Part shown: in pieces, positions 26,300 to 34,143 of the stretch
Layout of the letters: each line of letters opens with the position of its first letter
Numbering within the stretch: position 1 is the first letter of the stretch
The notes under the pieces: model-generated
The model's input: only the letters and a program-made list of their open reading frames with translations
The model's database searches: none
Told to the model about the DNA's origin: nothing
Translations under genes and position numbers: made by a program
Origin: Acidisoma sp. L85
GTDB lineage: Bacteria; Pseudomonadota; Alphaproteobacteria; Acetobacterales; Acetobacteraceae
Direction of reading: 5' to 3'
NCBI RefSeq assembly: GCF_009765865.1
Contig: NZ_LMUQ01000073.1
Coordinates: 324,170 to 386,451, forward strand
DNA: 62,282 bases

Positions 26300-26545
26300 A
26301 TGAAGAATTTTCTGATGGCGGCGGTGGCCGCGGTGTCGCTCGGCATGACCGGCGCCGCAATGGCGAGCCAGCCCATGATGCGCCACTCGGTGGATCAGCA
26401 GGCCCGCAACGACCAAGTGGCTCCGCAGCAGCGGCCCGCTTACCTCGCAAGCAACGGCGCCCAGGGCAACAGCAGCGTGCTGCCCAGCCAGCGCCCGGCC
26501 TATCTGAGCTGGCTGCCCAGCCAGCGCCCGGACTACCTCGCGTAA
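26300..26545 (+). CDS. Small exported QRPxYL-repeat protein
   Basis: 81-aa protein with a signal peptide (FLMAAVAAVSLGMTGAAMA, cut near residue 23). The mature chain contains three copies of a short motif: QQRPAYLA, PSQRPAYLSW and PSQRPDYLA, the last forming the C-terminus. ATG 26300 has GGAGAG about eight bases upstream and a textbook terminator follows, so it is a genuine single-gene transcript. The repeat is unlike known domains; short conserved peptides of this kind may bind a periplasmic partner. Function unknown. Confidence 0.72.
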   Translation: MKNFLMAAVAAVSLGMTGAAMASQPMMRHSVDQQARNDQVAPQQRPAYLASNGAQGNSSVLPSQRPAYLSWLPSQRPDYLA

Positions 26546-26560
26546 TCTTCGCCACGATGG

Positions 26561-26583
26561 GCCGGTCGAAAGACCGGCTTTTT
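26561..26583 (+). terminator. Rho-independent terminator
   Basis: Perfect seven-base-pair stem GCCGGTC/GACCGGC closed by a GAAA tetraloop and followed by TTTTT, 15 bases after the stop of the QRPxYL-repeat gene. Confidence 0.92.
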
Positions 26584-26675
26584 CGTGTTCGGTAGGGTGA
26601 GTAGTGGTTTCCTGAATAGCAAGACTGGACAGCGCGATCCGGTAAGTGACGTGGGCTCCTGCGCAGAGGACTTCG

Positions 26676-26945
26676 CTAACGGAAAAACATCGAGATCACG
26701 ATCGTCAGCGCAACGCCAAATAGCGCGACTACTACAGCGATGAGCCCGCCGATGCCTCTTACCGCGGGCCACGGCTCAGGGGGCGCCGCTAGGGTTGGAG
26801 GAGCCGCACTGATGGTGCTTGGCGCCGATGGCACCGAGACCCGGACGCCGAGCGGGGCGGACTTCCTTACAACCCAGATGCCCTCGCCATCTGCTGGCAG
26901 TTCTGGCGGTTTCCCGACTACCCAGAGGCCTGTGTCATCCGCCAT
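26676..26945 (-). CDS. Small tail-anchored membrane protein
   Basis: 89-aa protein from ATG 26945, which has GGAGGGG five bases upstream. The N-terminal half contains two similar strands, GLWVVGKPPELPADGEG and IWVVRKSAP, followed by a Pro/Ala-rich linker and a single C-terminal membrane helix (GGLIAVVVALFGVALTIVIS) with FFR at the end. That topology is tail-anchored with a small cytoplasmic head. No family recognised. Confidence 0.65.
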   Translation of the reverse strand: MADDTGLWVVGKPPELPADGEGIWVVRKSAPLGVRVSVPSAPSTISAAPPTLAAPPEPWPAVRGIGGLIAVVVALFGVALTIVISMFFR

Positions 26946-27358
26946 CAGTGCCCCTCCCGCCAGGTCATCGCTCTGTAACAATATCAAACGTGGATTGGCC
27001 TTGTCGACCGATCGCCTCTGCCGCCGGCTAACACTGGCTGTCGTCGGCAGCGTGTAGGCAATCGTTTTCGCCTTATCGATCGCTCCAAAAAGCTACCCGC
27101 CGGAGGGCGTGGCGCACTGTGGCAAAGGCGCTACGGGCCAATACGTGAAACACCAAGATTATTTGAAGTCGGTCGTACGTCCATGCACACTCGCGTGCGA
27201 TCCCTTGCCGTAGATCGTCGTTGCCTGAGCGCCGTTGGCCAGCAGGAAGTGACCGTCTTGCGCAGTCTGCGGCATGTCCGGCGATAAACGGCTGAAGAAC
27301 GCAGGATGACAATTTCGGGTCGCATCGCTATCATTCCGCCTAAGCAACGGAGGGATAG
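26946..27358. other. Intergenic stretch without a supported gene
   Basis: 413 bases between the tail-anchored protein and the exported protein at 27359. A 38-codon minus-strand frame (27159-27275) has coding-like codon choice but no ribosome-binding site, so I do not call it. Otherwise I see only presumed promoters of the two diverging genes. Confidence 0.5.
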
Positions 27359-27880
27359 ATGCGGTCCTTCGGCATCCTCGGCCTTGCCTTGGCGGTTTCC
27401 TGCGCGATTCCCGCGCTGGCGGATGAACAACTCATTCCTCTGGCTCAAAGCGGCTCTTGGGCAGCCGTCGAGCATCGTCCTTCGATGACGGATCCACCCG
27501 ATGTCTGCCTGGCATCAGTGATAAACGGCGCAATGGCGCTGAGATCGGACGGCACCACCGTGGAACTTCGCTCCGGCAATGACTCATGGTCGTTACCCGA
27601 TGGTGTCCAAGGCTCGATAAGCTTTACCGTGAACGGGAACACCTATTCTTTCGATATTGTGTCAAACACGGACACAATGGTCTCGGCTGATGTCGATGCT
27701 GACAAAGTGCAGCCGATTCTCGACGACATGGCGAAGGCTTCCAGTTTGACTTTGACCATCGGAAAGGCGAAGCCAATTTCCGTGTCGCTGTCAGGAAGCT
27801 CCAAGGCACTGAACGCCTTCAGGACCTGCGCAGGGATAGGCGGAGGCGCTGCGGGTGGCGGGACAAATCCATTTCAATGA
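27359..27880 (+). CDS. Exported hypothetical protein
   Basis: 173-aa protein with a signal peptide (LGLALAVSCAIPALADEQ, cut after ALA near residue 21). The mature domain is mostly beta (GSISFTVNGNTYSFDIVS, LTLTIGKAKPISVSLSG) with two Cys (VCLASV and RTCAGIG) that could form a disulfide joining the ends, then a Gly-rich tail. GGAGGG lies just before the ATG. The layout recalls invasion-associated-locus-B-like periplasmic proteins, but that is only a resemblance. Confidence 0.7.
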   Translation: MRSFGILGLALAVSCAIPALADEQLIPLAQSGSWAAVEHRPSMTDPPDVCLASVINGAMALRSDGTTVELRSGNDSWSLPDGVQGSISFTVNGNTYSFDIVSNTDTMVSADVDADKVQPILDDMAKASSLTLTIGKAKPISVSLSGSSKALNAFRTCAGIGGGAAGGGTNPFQ

Positions 27881-27990
27881 CCGTGTATGCCCGACGAGCT
27901 AGGCCGGGGGAAGCGTGCCTACCGACCGAAGCGTTTCGAGGGGATGGTGAAGTGGACCCGGTTATCAACTTCTGGGCTCAACGAAACCCA

Positions 27991-28065
27991 TGGTAGCGGC
28001 GGACGGATTTGAACCGCCGACCAAGAGATTATGATTCTCCTGCTCTACCGCTGAGCTACGCCGCC
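27991..28065 (-). tRNA. tRNA-Met (CAT), elongator type
   Basis: The 75-base minus-strand sequence folds as a complete tRNA: seven-pair acceptor stem starting GGCGGCG (with a terminal G-T pair), D-arm GTAGCTCAGCGGTAGAGC, anticodon stem GGAGA/TCTCT enclosing ATCATAA with anticodon CAT, T-arm with GTTCAAATCC, and encoded CCA. The GGCGG start and CGCCGCTACCA end match alphaproteobacterial elongator tRNA-Met better than initiator tRNA; lysidine-modified tRNA-Ile2 also has CAT and is the alternative. Possible integration target, but no integrase is near. Confidence 0.93.
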
Positions 28066-28165
28066 ACGGATGGGTCATGCCGGGCGTGCCGGCATGCGGT
28101 GGGAGGCGATAGCGCCGGCTTATGGGCGGCGTCAACCCGTCCCGACGGCGAAGCGGCCCGCAGAC

Positions 28166-29002
28166 TCAGACCTTGGCGGGGCGGCCGGGGTAATCGTCAT
28201 CCACCTGGAAAGGGAAGGGGCCGGGGAAGCGCTCGACATAGGCGGTATGGCTCGCGATGCCGCCATCCGGCTGCAACTGGTGCAGAAGGAATGCCGGCGG
28301 CTCCAGCACCATCGCATCCAGGCCGACAGGGGTAAGGTCGAGCCAGGACTGATGCACCACCGCCGGCGCCACAAGCACGATGGCGCCGCCGAGCCGGCCC
28401 ACGACGGCGCGGTGATGGTGTCCGGTGAGAATGCGCTCGACCTGGTTGTGCCGCGCTAGAACCTCGCCGAGCGCCGCAGTGTCGCGCAAATGAATGCGGT
28501 CCATGCCGACGGAGCCGGTCAGCATCGGGGGATGATGCAGCACCAGGATCGTCGGCCGGTCCGGCGCCGCGCTAAGGCTGCGGTCGAGAAAGTCCAGACG
28601 GCCGCCGTCGAGCAGGCCATGACCCGCCTCCGCGACGACCGAGTCGAGCATCACCAGGCGGATCGGGTAGTCCTCGACGACATATTGGACGAAAGGCTCG
28701 TCGGAGGTGACGCCGGGCATATCGGCGAGACCAGTGCGAAAATTCTCTCGGCGGTCGTGATTTCCGGGCACCACGAAAACCGGCATGGTCAGGTAGCGGC
28801 GCAGCAGCGTCACCGCCATCCGATATTCTTCCGGCCGGCCGCTTTCGGTGATATCGCCCGAGATCACAACGACATCCGGCACGGGGCGCATCGCCGCCAG
28901 AGTCAACAAGGCACGCTCGACGAGCATATTCGTGTCGATGATGCGTGAGGCCAGTTCGCCGCGCGGACGAATATGCAGGTCCGAGAGCTGGGCGATCAGC
29001 AT
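28166..29002 (-). CDS. Metallophosphoesterase, CpdA-like cyclic nucleotide phosphodiesterase
   Basis: 278-aa calcineurin-like phosphodiesterase. All five metal motifs are visible: SDLHIRP (Asp8, His10), VISGDITE, PGNHDRR, LVLHHPP and LTGHHHRA. This set and the length match class III cAMP phosphodiesterases such as CpdA, but substrate choice (cAMP, other phosphodiesters) is not fixed by sequence. Located 17 bases from the mnmA stop, downstream of nth-mnmA on the same strand, so probably the last gene of that operon. Confidence 0.88.
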   Translation of the reverse strand: MLIAQLSDLHIRPRGELASRIIDTNMLVERALLTLAAMRPVPDVVVISGDITESGRPEEYRMAVTLLRRYLTMPVFVVPGNHDRRENFRTGLADMPGVTSDEPFVQYVVEDYPIRLVMLDSVVAEAGHGLLDGGRLDFLDRSLSAAPDRPTILVLHHPPMLTGSVGMDRIHLRDTAALGEVLARHNQVERILTGHHHRAVVGRLGGAIVLVAPAVVHQSWLDLTPVGLDAMVLEPPAFLLHQLQPDGGIASHTAYVERFPGPFPFQVDDDYPGRPAKV

Positions 29003-29019
29003 GCGAAAGTCCTTCGGGA

Positions 29020-30099
29020 TCAGGCGGCGAGGGCGGCTCGGGTGATGAAGCCGCCGCCGAGGACACGCTCGCCGTCATAGAAGACGCAGGCCTGCCCGGG
29101 CGCGGGCAAAGCGGGCGTCTCCAGCACGACGGAGGCGCCGTTCTCCGCCGTCGCGCGCACTAGCGCGGGCTGCGGCTCGGCGCGGGCGCGGAGCTTGACG
29201 AGAAGCGACAGGCCCTCGGGCGGCGGCGTCACGAGCCAGTTGACCTCGCGCAGCCGCACCTCGCGTGTGCCGCCGTCCCGCGGGCCAACCGTCACGCGGC
29301 GGCGGCCCGGGTCGAGCGCGGTGACGACGGGCGGCTTGACGCCCTCGACGCGGGGCAGGCCGAGGCGTTTTGCCTGGCCAACCGTGAAGCGGGCAACGCC
29401 TTCGTGGCGGCCGAGAACCTCCCCCGCCGCGTCCACGATCTCCCCCGGCGCCATCGCATCCGGCCGCAGCTTGGCGACGATATCAGTGTAGCGCCCGGCG
29501 GGGACGAAGCAAATGTCCTGGCTATCCGGCTTGACCGCGACCGACAGGCCGAGCCGCGCGGCCTGGGCCCGCACCGCTGCCTTGTCCGGCATGTCGCCGA
29601 GCGGGAAACGGCTATAGGCGAGCTGCTCGGCTGTAGTGGCGAAAAGGAACCAGCTCTGATCGCGGGCCGCATCCATCGCGCGGTGCAATTCGGGGCCGTT
29701 GGCGCCATCAACGCGGCGGACGTAGTGGCCGGTCGCCATGGCCTCGGCGCCGAGATCGCGGGCCATGTCGATGAGGTCGCCGAATTTCAGGCTCTGGTTG
29801 CAACGCACGCAGGGGACCGGGGTTTCGCCTGCCGCGTAGCCACCGGCGAAGTCCTCGATGACGGTCGCGCGGAAGCGGGCCTCGGCGTCGATCACGTAAT
29901 GGGCGATGCCCAGGCGATCCGCGACGCGGCGGGCGTCGTGGATGTCCTCGCCCGCGCAGCAGGCGCCGCGGCGTTTGGCGGCGGCGCCGTGGTCGTAGAG
30001 TTGCAGGGTTACGCCGATGACCTCATGGCCCTGCTCGGCCAGTAGGCCGGCGACGACGGAACTGTCCACCCCGCCGGACATGGCGACCACGATGCGCAT
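29020..30099 (-). CDS. mnmA: tRNA-specific 2-thiouridylase
   Basis: 359-aa enzyme that thiolates U34 of tRNA-Lys, -Glu and -Gln using ATP and sulfur relayed by the Tus/IscS system. The PP-loop AMSGGVDSS is at residues 6-14; the catalytic cysteines are in PVPCVRCNQ and QDICFVP, and GHYVRR binds tRNA. Normal length. ATG 30099 is chosen over a much longer frame to 30243 because it aligns with the family start MRIVVAMSGG. It begins 20 bases after the nth stop. Confidence 0.96.
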   Translation of the reverse strand: MRIVVAMSGGVDSSVVAGLLAEQGHEVIGVTLQLYDHGAAAKRRGACCAGEDIHDARRVADRLGIAHYVIDAEARFRATVIEDFAGGYAAGETPVPCVRCNQSLKFGDLIDMARDLGAEAMATGHYVRRVDGANGPELHRAMDAARDQSWFLFATTAEQLAYSRFPLGDMPDKAAVRAQAARLGLSVAVKPDSQDICFVPAGRYTDIVAKLRPDAMAPGEIVDAAGEVLGRHEGVARFTVGQAKRLGLPRVEGVKPPVVTALDPGRRRVTVGPRDGGTREVRLREVNWLVTPPPEGLSLLVKLRARAEPQPALVRATAENGASVVLETPALPAPGQACVFYDGERVLGGGFITRAALAA

Positions 30100-30119
30100 C
30101 AGGAGACTTTCGGCTGAAC

Positions 30120-30863
30120 TCAGCCGCCTTCTACCTCGATGGCGGTCGCTCTGCCACGCGGTTTCGCGGCCGGCTGCTTCGCCCGTGGCTCTGGGGTCTT
30201 GGGTCTGTAGGCACACCAGGGAGCGGCGCCGCAGCGCCAGCATTCCGGCGTGCGGGCTTTGCAGATGTAGCGGCCATGCAGGATGAGCCAGTGATGGGCG
30301 TGCAGCAGCATGTCCTTGGGGATGCGCTTCAGCAGCCCATCCTCGACCGCCCTCGGCGTCTTGCCGGGCGCGAGGCCAGTGCGGTTGCCGAGACGGAACA
30401 GGTGAGTGTCCACGGCGATCGTTGCCTCGCCGAAGACCACGTTGAGCACGACATTAGCGGTCTTACGGCCGACCCCGGGCAGGGCTTCGAGCGCCTCGCG
30501 GTCGTGCGGCACTTCGCCGCCGTGGTTGTCGAGCAGCGATTGTGACAGGCCGATCACCGCCCGGGCCTTGGATTGCCACAGGCCGATCGACTTGATGAAA
30601 TCGCCGAGGCCCTTCTCACCCAGTGCCACCATCGCAACCGGTCCGTCGATCTTCTTGAACAGCGGCGCGGTGGCGCGGTTGACCGAGGCATCTGTCGCCT
30701 GGGCGGATAGCACCACGGCGACCAGCAGGGTGAAGGGGTCGCGATAGGTCAGCTCGGTCCGCGCATCCGGCCATTGATCCGCCAGCGCCTGCATGAAGGG
30801 GCGCACGTTGCGGGTGGGCATGCGGACGGGGTGGGCGGCGGTGGCGGGCGGGGCTTGGGCCAT
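30120..30863 (-). CDS. nth: Endonuclease III
   Basis: 247-aa bifunctional DNA glycosylase/AP lyase removing oxidised pyrimidines. Helix-hairpin-helix LPGVGRKTANVVLN includes the catalytic Lys; the catalytic Asp is in AVDTHLFR. The C-terminal [4Fe-4S] site C-x6-C-x2-C-x5-C is complete (CKARTPECWRCGAAPWC). A basic Pro-rich tail extends beyond the family core. ATG 30863 is used; ATG 30821 is also possible and neither has a strong ribosome-binding site. First gene of the nth-mnmA-phosphodiesterase group, divergent from DUF2244. Confidence 0.95.
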   Translation of the reverse strand: MAQAPPATAAHPVRMPTRNVRPFMQALADQWPDARTELTYRDPFTLLVAVVLSAQATDASVNRATAPLFKKIDGPVAMVALGEKGLGDFIKSIGLWQSKARAVIGLSQSLLDNHGGEVPHDREALEALPGVGRKTANVVLNVVFGEATIAVDTHLFRLGNRTGLAPGKTPRAVEDGLLKRIPKDMLLHAHHWLILHGRYICKARTPECWRCGAAPWCAYRPKTPEPRAKQPAAKPRGRATAIEVEGG

Positions 30864-30956
30864 GAGCAGTGCTAGCCGCTTTGCCGGTGCCTCGCCAAGG
30901 CAGTGCCGCGCGGTTTGGGGCTGGAGAATTCGCCGGCGAAGGGCCAAGATTGTCGC

Positions 30957-31466
30957 ATGGTCGAGGATGCCGAACCCGTCGTGTTCGAGGCGGAATTTCC
31001 GCCCTATCGCAGCCTTTCGCCGCGCGGGATCACGATCGCCGTTTGCCTGCTGGGCGGGCTTAGCCTCGCGGTCACCACGATGTTCTGGATCCTGGGAGCC
31101 TGGCCGGTGGCCGGCTTCGCGGGCGTGGAGGTTGGGCTCGCTCTCATCGCGTTGCGCTGGAACGCGCGTGGCGCAAATGCGCTGGAGACGCTGGTACTGA
31201 CCCGGCAGTCGCTACGCATCGACCGTGCGACGCCAAGCGGACGGCGCCGCAGCACGACGCTTCCTGCCGCCTGGCTCGGCTCTCGGCTGGAGGAAGCGCC
31301 GGGGCGGGTGCCGCGGCTTTTCCTCATCAGCCGCCGCCGTCAGTTCGAGGTGGCGCAGAGCCTAGGCGAGACGGAGAAGCGGGACCTCGCGGAGGCGCTC
31401 GGCGAGGCGCTGTATCGCTTGCGGCATCCGACCTTCGACAATCCACAGCTTAGAGACGGGGCGTAG
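30957..31466 (+). CDS. DUF2244 integral membrane protein
   Basis: 169-aa protein of the DUF2244 family: FEAEFPPYRSLSPRG at the start, two adjacent transmembrane helices (about 25-70, with LLGGLSLAVTTMFWILGAWP), and a cytoplasmic beta-rich tail (LVLTRQSLRIDRATPSG, RLFLISRRRQFEVAQSL). Function unknown; the gene is often near nth or cytochrome oxidase genes in alphaproteobacteria. Start ATG 30957 matches the family start. Its stop lies inside a terminator hairpin shared with the LysR gene. Confidence 0.9.
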   Translation: MVEDAEPVVFEAEFPPYRSLSPRGITIAVCLLGGLSLAVTTMFWILGAWPVAGFAGVEVGLALIALRWNARGANALETLVLTRQSLRIDRATPSGRRRSTTLPAAWLGSRLEEAPGRVPRLFLISRRRQFEVAQSLGETEKRDLAEALGEALYRLRHPTFDNPQLRDGA

Positions 31467-31485
31467 GCTACACGTCATACGCCCC
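31458..31485. terminator. Hairpin between convergent DUF2244 and LysR genes
   Basis: GGGGCGTA (31458-31465) pairs with TACGCCCC (31478-31485), an eight-base-pair perfect stem with a 12-base loop. The DUF2244 stop codon overlaps its left arm and the LysR stop follows within 10 bases, as expected for a shared terminator; no T-run. Confidence 0.55.
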
Positions 31486-31494
31486 GATGCCGCC

Positions 31495-32379
31495 TCAGGT
31501 TTTCTCCGCGATATGCGCGAGCAGGAAGTCCCGGAACACCGCAACGCGCTTCGAGTTCCGCAGCTCCTCCGGATAGACGAAGAACACATCCACCTTGGGC
31601 GCCTTCACCTCGGGCAGGATCTGCACCAGGCCCTGGGTGTCACGCGCGAGGTAATCCGGCAGCACGCCGATGCCGAGGCCCGAATGGATGGCCAGCGCCA
31701 TGCCGTGCAGGTTGTTGATCTCGAGCGCCGCACGGCGCGGATTGCCCGGGCGGCGTCCGGCCTCGGCCAGCCAGTTGATGTCCTCGACCGGCGGGCGGTA
31801 GCCGCCGAAGAGGATGATCTTGTGGTTGTCGAGGTCCTCCGGCGTCTGCGGCGTGCCGCTCTTCTTGAGGTATTCCGGCGCCGCGAAAACGTTCCAATGG
31901 ATGTCCATCAGGTGGCGCTGCACCAGATCCGGCTGCTTCGGCGGATGCATGCGGATCGCGACATCGGCCTCCCGCATCGCTAGATCGAGATCCCCGTCAT
32001 CCAGGATCAGCGACATCGTGACCTCTGGATACTGCTCGAGGAAAAGCTGCGCCCGGGAGGCGAGCCAGGTCGAGCCGAAGCCCACCGTCGTCGTCACCTT
32101 GAGCCGCCCGGCAGGGCGCTCCTTACTTTCGGTCAGCAGCGCCTCGGTCATCGCGAGCTTGGCGAAGACCTCGCGCACCGTGCGGTTGAGGGCTTCCCCC
32201 TGCTCCGTGAGGATGAGTCCGCGCGCATGGCGATGGAAGAGCGGCACCTGAAGCGCCTCTTCCAGTGCCGAGATCTGTCGCGAGACCGCCGACTGGCTGA
32301 GGTTCAGGGTGTCGCCGGCATGGGTAAAGCTGCCCGCCTCGGCCACCGAGTGGAAAACCCGCAGTTTGTCCCAATCCAT
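31495..32379 (-). CDS. LysR-family transcriptional regulator
   Basis: 294-aa regulator. N-terminal winged helix-turn-helix (residues 1-60: KLRVFHSVAEAGSFTHAG, NLSQSAVSRQISALEE) and a C-terminal periplasmic-binding-fold effector domain (from about 90, with VTTTVGFGSTW and NNLHGMALAIHSGLGIGVLP). It lies downstream of trxB on the same strand with a 60-base gap. A LysR gene behind trxB recurs in Acetobacteraceae, but its targets are unknown. Confidence 0.93.
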   Translation of the reverse strand: MDWDKLRVFHSVAEAGSFTHAGDTLNLSQSAVSRQISALEEALQVPLFHRHARGLILTEQGEALNRTVREVFAKLAMTEALLTESKERPAGRLKVTTTVGFGSTWLASRAQLFLEQYPEVTMSLILDDGDLDLAMREADVAIRMHPPKQPDLVQRHLMDIHWNVFAAPEYLKKSGTPQTPEDLDNHKIILFGGYRPPVEDINWLAEAGRRPGNPRRAALEINNLHGMALAIHSGLGIGVLPDYLARDTQGLVQILPEVKAPKVDVFFVYPEELRNSKRVAVFRDFLLAHIAEKT

Positions 32380-32439
32380 GCTTCGCTATTCCCGATCCAA
32401 GGCAAAAGTCGGTTCGGGAGGTCGCATGACCTCCCGCGG

Positions 32440-33420
32440 TCAGTAGGCGGCGACGGCAACCTCTCGCGCGGCATGCGAGAGAAACTTTTCGGCATCGAGA
32501 GCCGCCATGCAGCCGCTTGCGGCGGCGGTGACGGCCTGGCGGTAGATGCGATCCTGCACGTCACCTGCGGCAAAGACTCCAGGCACGGAAGTGGCGGTAT
32601 TGCCGCCCGAGGTCAGAATGTAGCCATCCCGGTCCATCTCGACCTGCCCCTCGAAGATCATCGTATTGGGCGTATGGCCGATCGCCACGAAGACGCCGTC
32701 GAGCGCCAGGGTCCGCTTCTCGCCGGTGCGAACGTGCTGGAGGCGGAGGCCGTCCACCACGGCGGGCGTGCCGCCGCCGAGGATTTCGTCCACCTCATGA
32801 TCCCAGATCACGGAGATCTTCGGATTGGCGAATAGCCGCTCCTGCATCACCCGCTCGGCCCGCAGCGAATCGCGGCGGTGGACCAGTGTAACGTGGCTGG
32901 CGTGGCGGGTGAGGTAAATCGCCTCCTCGACGGCGGTATTGCCGCCGCCGATCACCGCAACCGCCTTACCGCGATAGAAGAAGCCATCGCAGGTCGCGCA
33001 GGCCGAGACGCCGGCGCCGCGCAGGGCACGCTCGGACGGAATCTCCAGCCAGCGGGCGGAAGCGCCGGTCGCGATGACGATGGTATCGGCCTCGAACCGC
33101 TCGGCGGAGTCGGAGATCGCGACGAAAGGGCGGCGGGACAGGTCGATCTCGGTGATGATGTCATGGATGGCGCGGGTGCCCATGGCTTCAGCCTGTGCGG
33201 CCATCTGCTCCATCAGCCATGGTCCCTGGATGACCTCGGCGAAGCCTGGATAGTTCTCGACATCCGTGGTGATCGTAAGCTGGCCGCCAGGCTGCAAACC
33301 CGCGACAAGGATCGGTTGCAAGCCTGCCCGAGCCGCGTAGATCGCGGCGGTATAGCCGGCAGGCCCGGCGCCGATGATCAGCACCGGCGTGCGGTGAGCC
33401 TGAGGCATAGAGGGATCCAT
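32440..33420 (-). CDS. trxB: Thioredoxin reductase
   Basis: 326-aa NADPH-dependent flavoenzyme that reduces thioredoxin. FAD site LIIGAGPAGYTAAIYAARA, the GGQL and ENYPGF blocks, the redox disulfide ACATCDGFF, the NADPH site VAVIGGGNTAVEEA and the C-terminal FAAGDVQD FAD motif are all present; the last reads GVFAAGDVQDRIYRQAVTAAASG. ATG 33420 or ATG 33408 could start translation; no strong ribosome-binding site. Divergent from an Lrp/AsnC gene, as in many alphaproteobacteria. Confidence 0.96.
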   Translation of the reverse strand: MDPSMPQAHRTPVLIIGAGPAGYTAAIYAARAGLQPILVAGLQPGGQLTITTDVENYPGFAEVIQGPWLMEQMAAQAEAMGTRAIHDIITEIDLSRRPFVAISDSAERFEADTIVIATGASARWLEIPSERALRGAGVSACATCDGFFYRGKAVAVIGGGNTAVEEAIYLTRHASHVTLVHRRDSLRAERVMQERLFANPKISVIWDHEVDEILGGGTPAVVDGLRLQHVRTGEKRTLALDGVFVAIGHTPNTMIFEGQVEMDRDGYILTSGGNTATSVPGVFAAGDVQDRIYRQAVTAAASGCMAALDAEKFLSHAAREVAVAAY

Positions 33421-33512
33421 TCGATTCGCCAGTTCAAAGAATATAGTGCTCAGGATGCATGGCAAGGAAAACGGCCTGCGGAAAGCGCCGGTTATTGCTC
33501 CATAACCATGCG

Positions 33513-33531
33513 GATGAAATAATATTTCGTC
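33513..33531. promoter_or_regulatory. Candidate Lrp/AsnC operator
   Basis: GATGAAATA and TATTTCGTC (33513-33521, 33523-33531) form a near-perfect dyad around one central A, with one mismatched pair. It is the only A+T-rich symmetric site in the 150-base gap between trxB and the Lrp-type gene. Lrp sites are A+T-rich 15-bp dyads, so autoregulation and control of trxB are plausible inferences. Confidence 0.4.
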
Positions 33532-33573
33532 AGCCGTTATTCAACGGCGCCTCTGGAGGCCGCCGATCCGCCG

Positions 33574-34065
33574 ATGAAGTCCCATGTTCAAGCCAAGGCG
33601 GCCGAGGATAGCGAGCTCGACTCCATCGACCGCCGCATTCTCAGCGAACTCCAGACCGATGGCCGCATCACCAACGTGGAACTGTCACGCCGCGCGGGCA
33701 TTTCGGCGCCTCCTTGCCTGAGGCGGGTGCGGCGGCTGGAGGAAAGCGGCATCATCCACGGCTACCATGCGGAGACCGATGCCGCGCGCCTGGGCTGGAC
33801 CATCTCCTTTTTCGTCATCGTCGGGCTGGACAGCCAGAAGGAGTCGGTTCTCACTCGATTCGAGCAGACGGTGGCCGGCTGGGACGAGGTGCGCGAGTGC
33901 CACATGATCCGTGGCGGCGGCGATTTCCTGCTCCGCCTCCTCGCGCGGGACGCCGCGCACGAGAATGCACTCACCCAGCGGCTGACGGGGATCGCGGAGG
34001 TAAGCCGGGTGCAGACGCTGCCGACGATCCGGACGAGCAAGAGCCTGGCGGGGGTGCCGATTTAA
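33574..34065 (+). CDS. Lrp/AsnC-family transcriptional regulator
   Basis: 163-aa regulator with an N-terminal AsnC-type helix-turn-helix (LDSIDRRILSELQTDGRI, NVELSRRAGISAPPCLRRV) and a C-terminal RAM ligand-binding domain (FFVIVGLDSQKES, CHMIRGGGDFLLRLLARD). Works as a dimer/octamer responding to amino acids in the family. Divergent from trxB, with a candidate operator between them; followed by a large hairpin at 34086. Confidence 0.93.
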   Translation: MKSHVQAKAAEDSELDSIDRRILSELQTDGRITNVELSRRAGISAPPCLRRVRRLEESGIIHGYHAETDAARLGWTISFFVIVGLDSQKESVLTRFEQTVAGWDEVRECHMIRGGGDFLLRLLARDAAHENALTQRLTGIAEVSRVQTLPTIRTSKSLAGVPI

Positions 34066-34085
34066 GTTGGCGTGGCGCCCAGTCA

Positions 34086-34132
34086 AACTCACCCCCGATC
34101 CCAGCCCTAGAAGGGAGGGCCGGGGGTGGGTT
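34086..34132. repeat. Large hairpin between convergent genes
   Basis: AACTCACCCCCG (34086-34097) and CGGGGGTGGGTT (34121-34132) pair at 11 of 12 positions, and the inner part contains a second dyad (GCCCT and AGGGAGGGC). The same kind of CACCCCCG-flanked hairpin is commonly scattered in G+C-rich alphaproteobacteria. It separates the Lrp-type gene from the opposing SGNH hydrolase gene and may end both transcripts. Confidence 0.6.
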
Positions 34133-34143
34133 AGTGCGCCGCT

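Noticed and set aside
27159-27275. 38-codon minus-strand frame with good codon choice (starts MPQTAQDGHFLLANG)
   Set aside because: No Shine-Dalgarno, no known motif and no conserved neighbour position; could still be a gene tail.
27991-28065. tRNA as an integration hotspot (att site)
   Set aside because: No integrase, no direct repeat of the tRNA end within the window.
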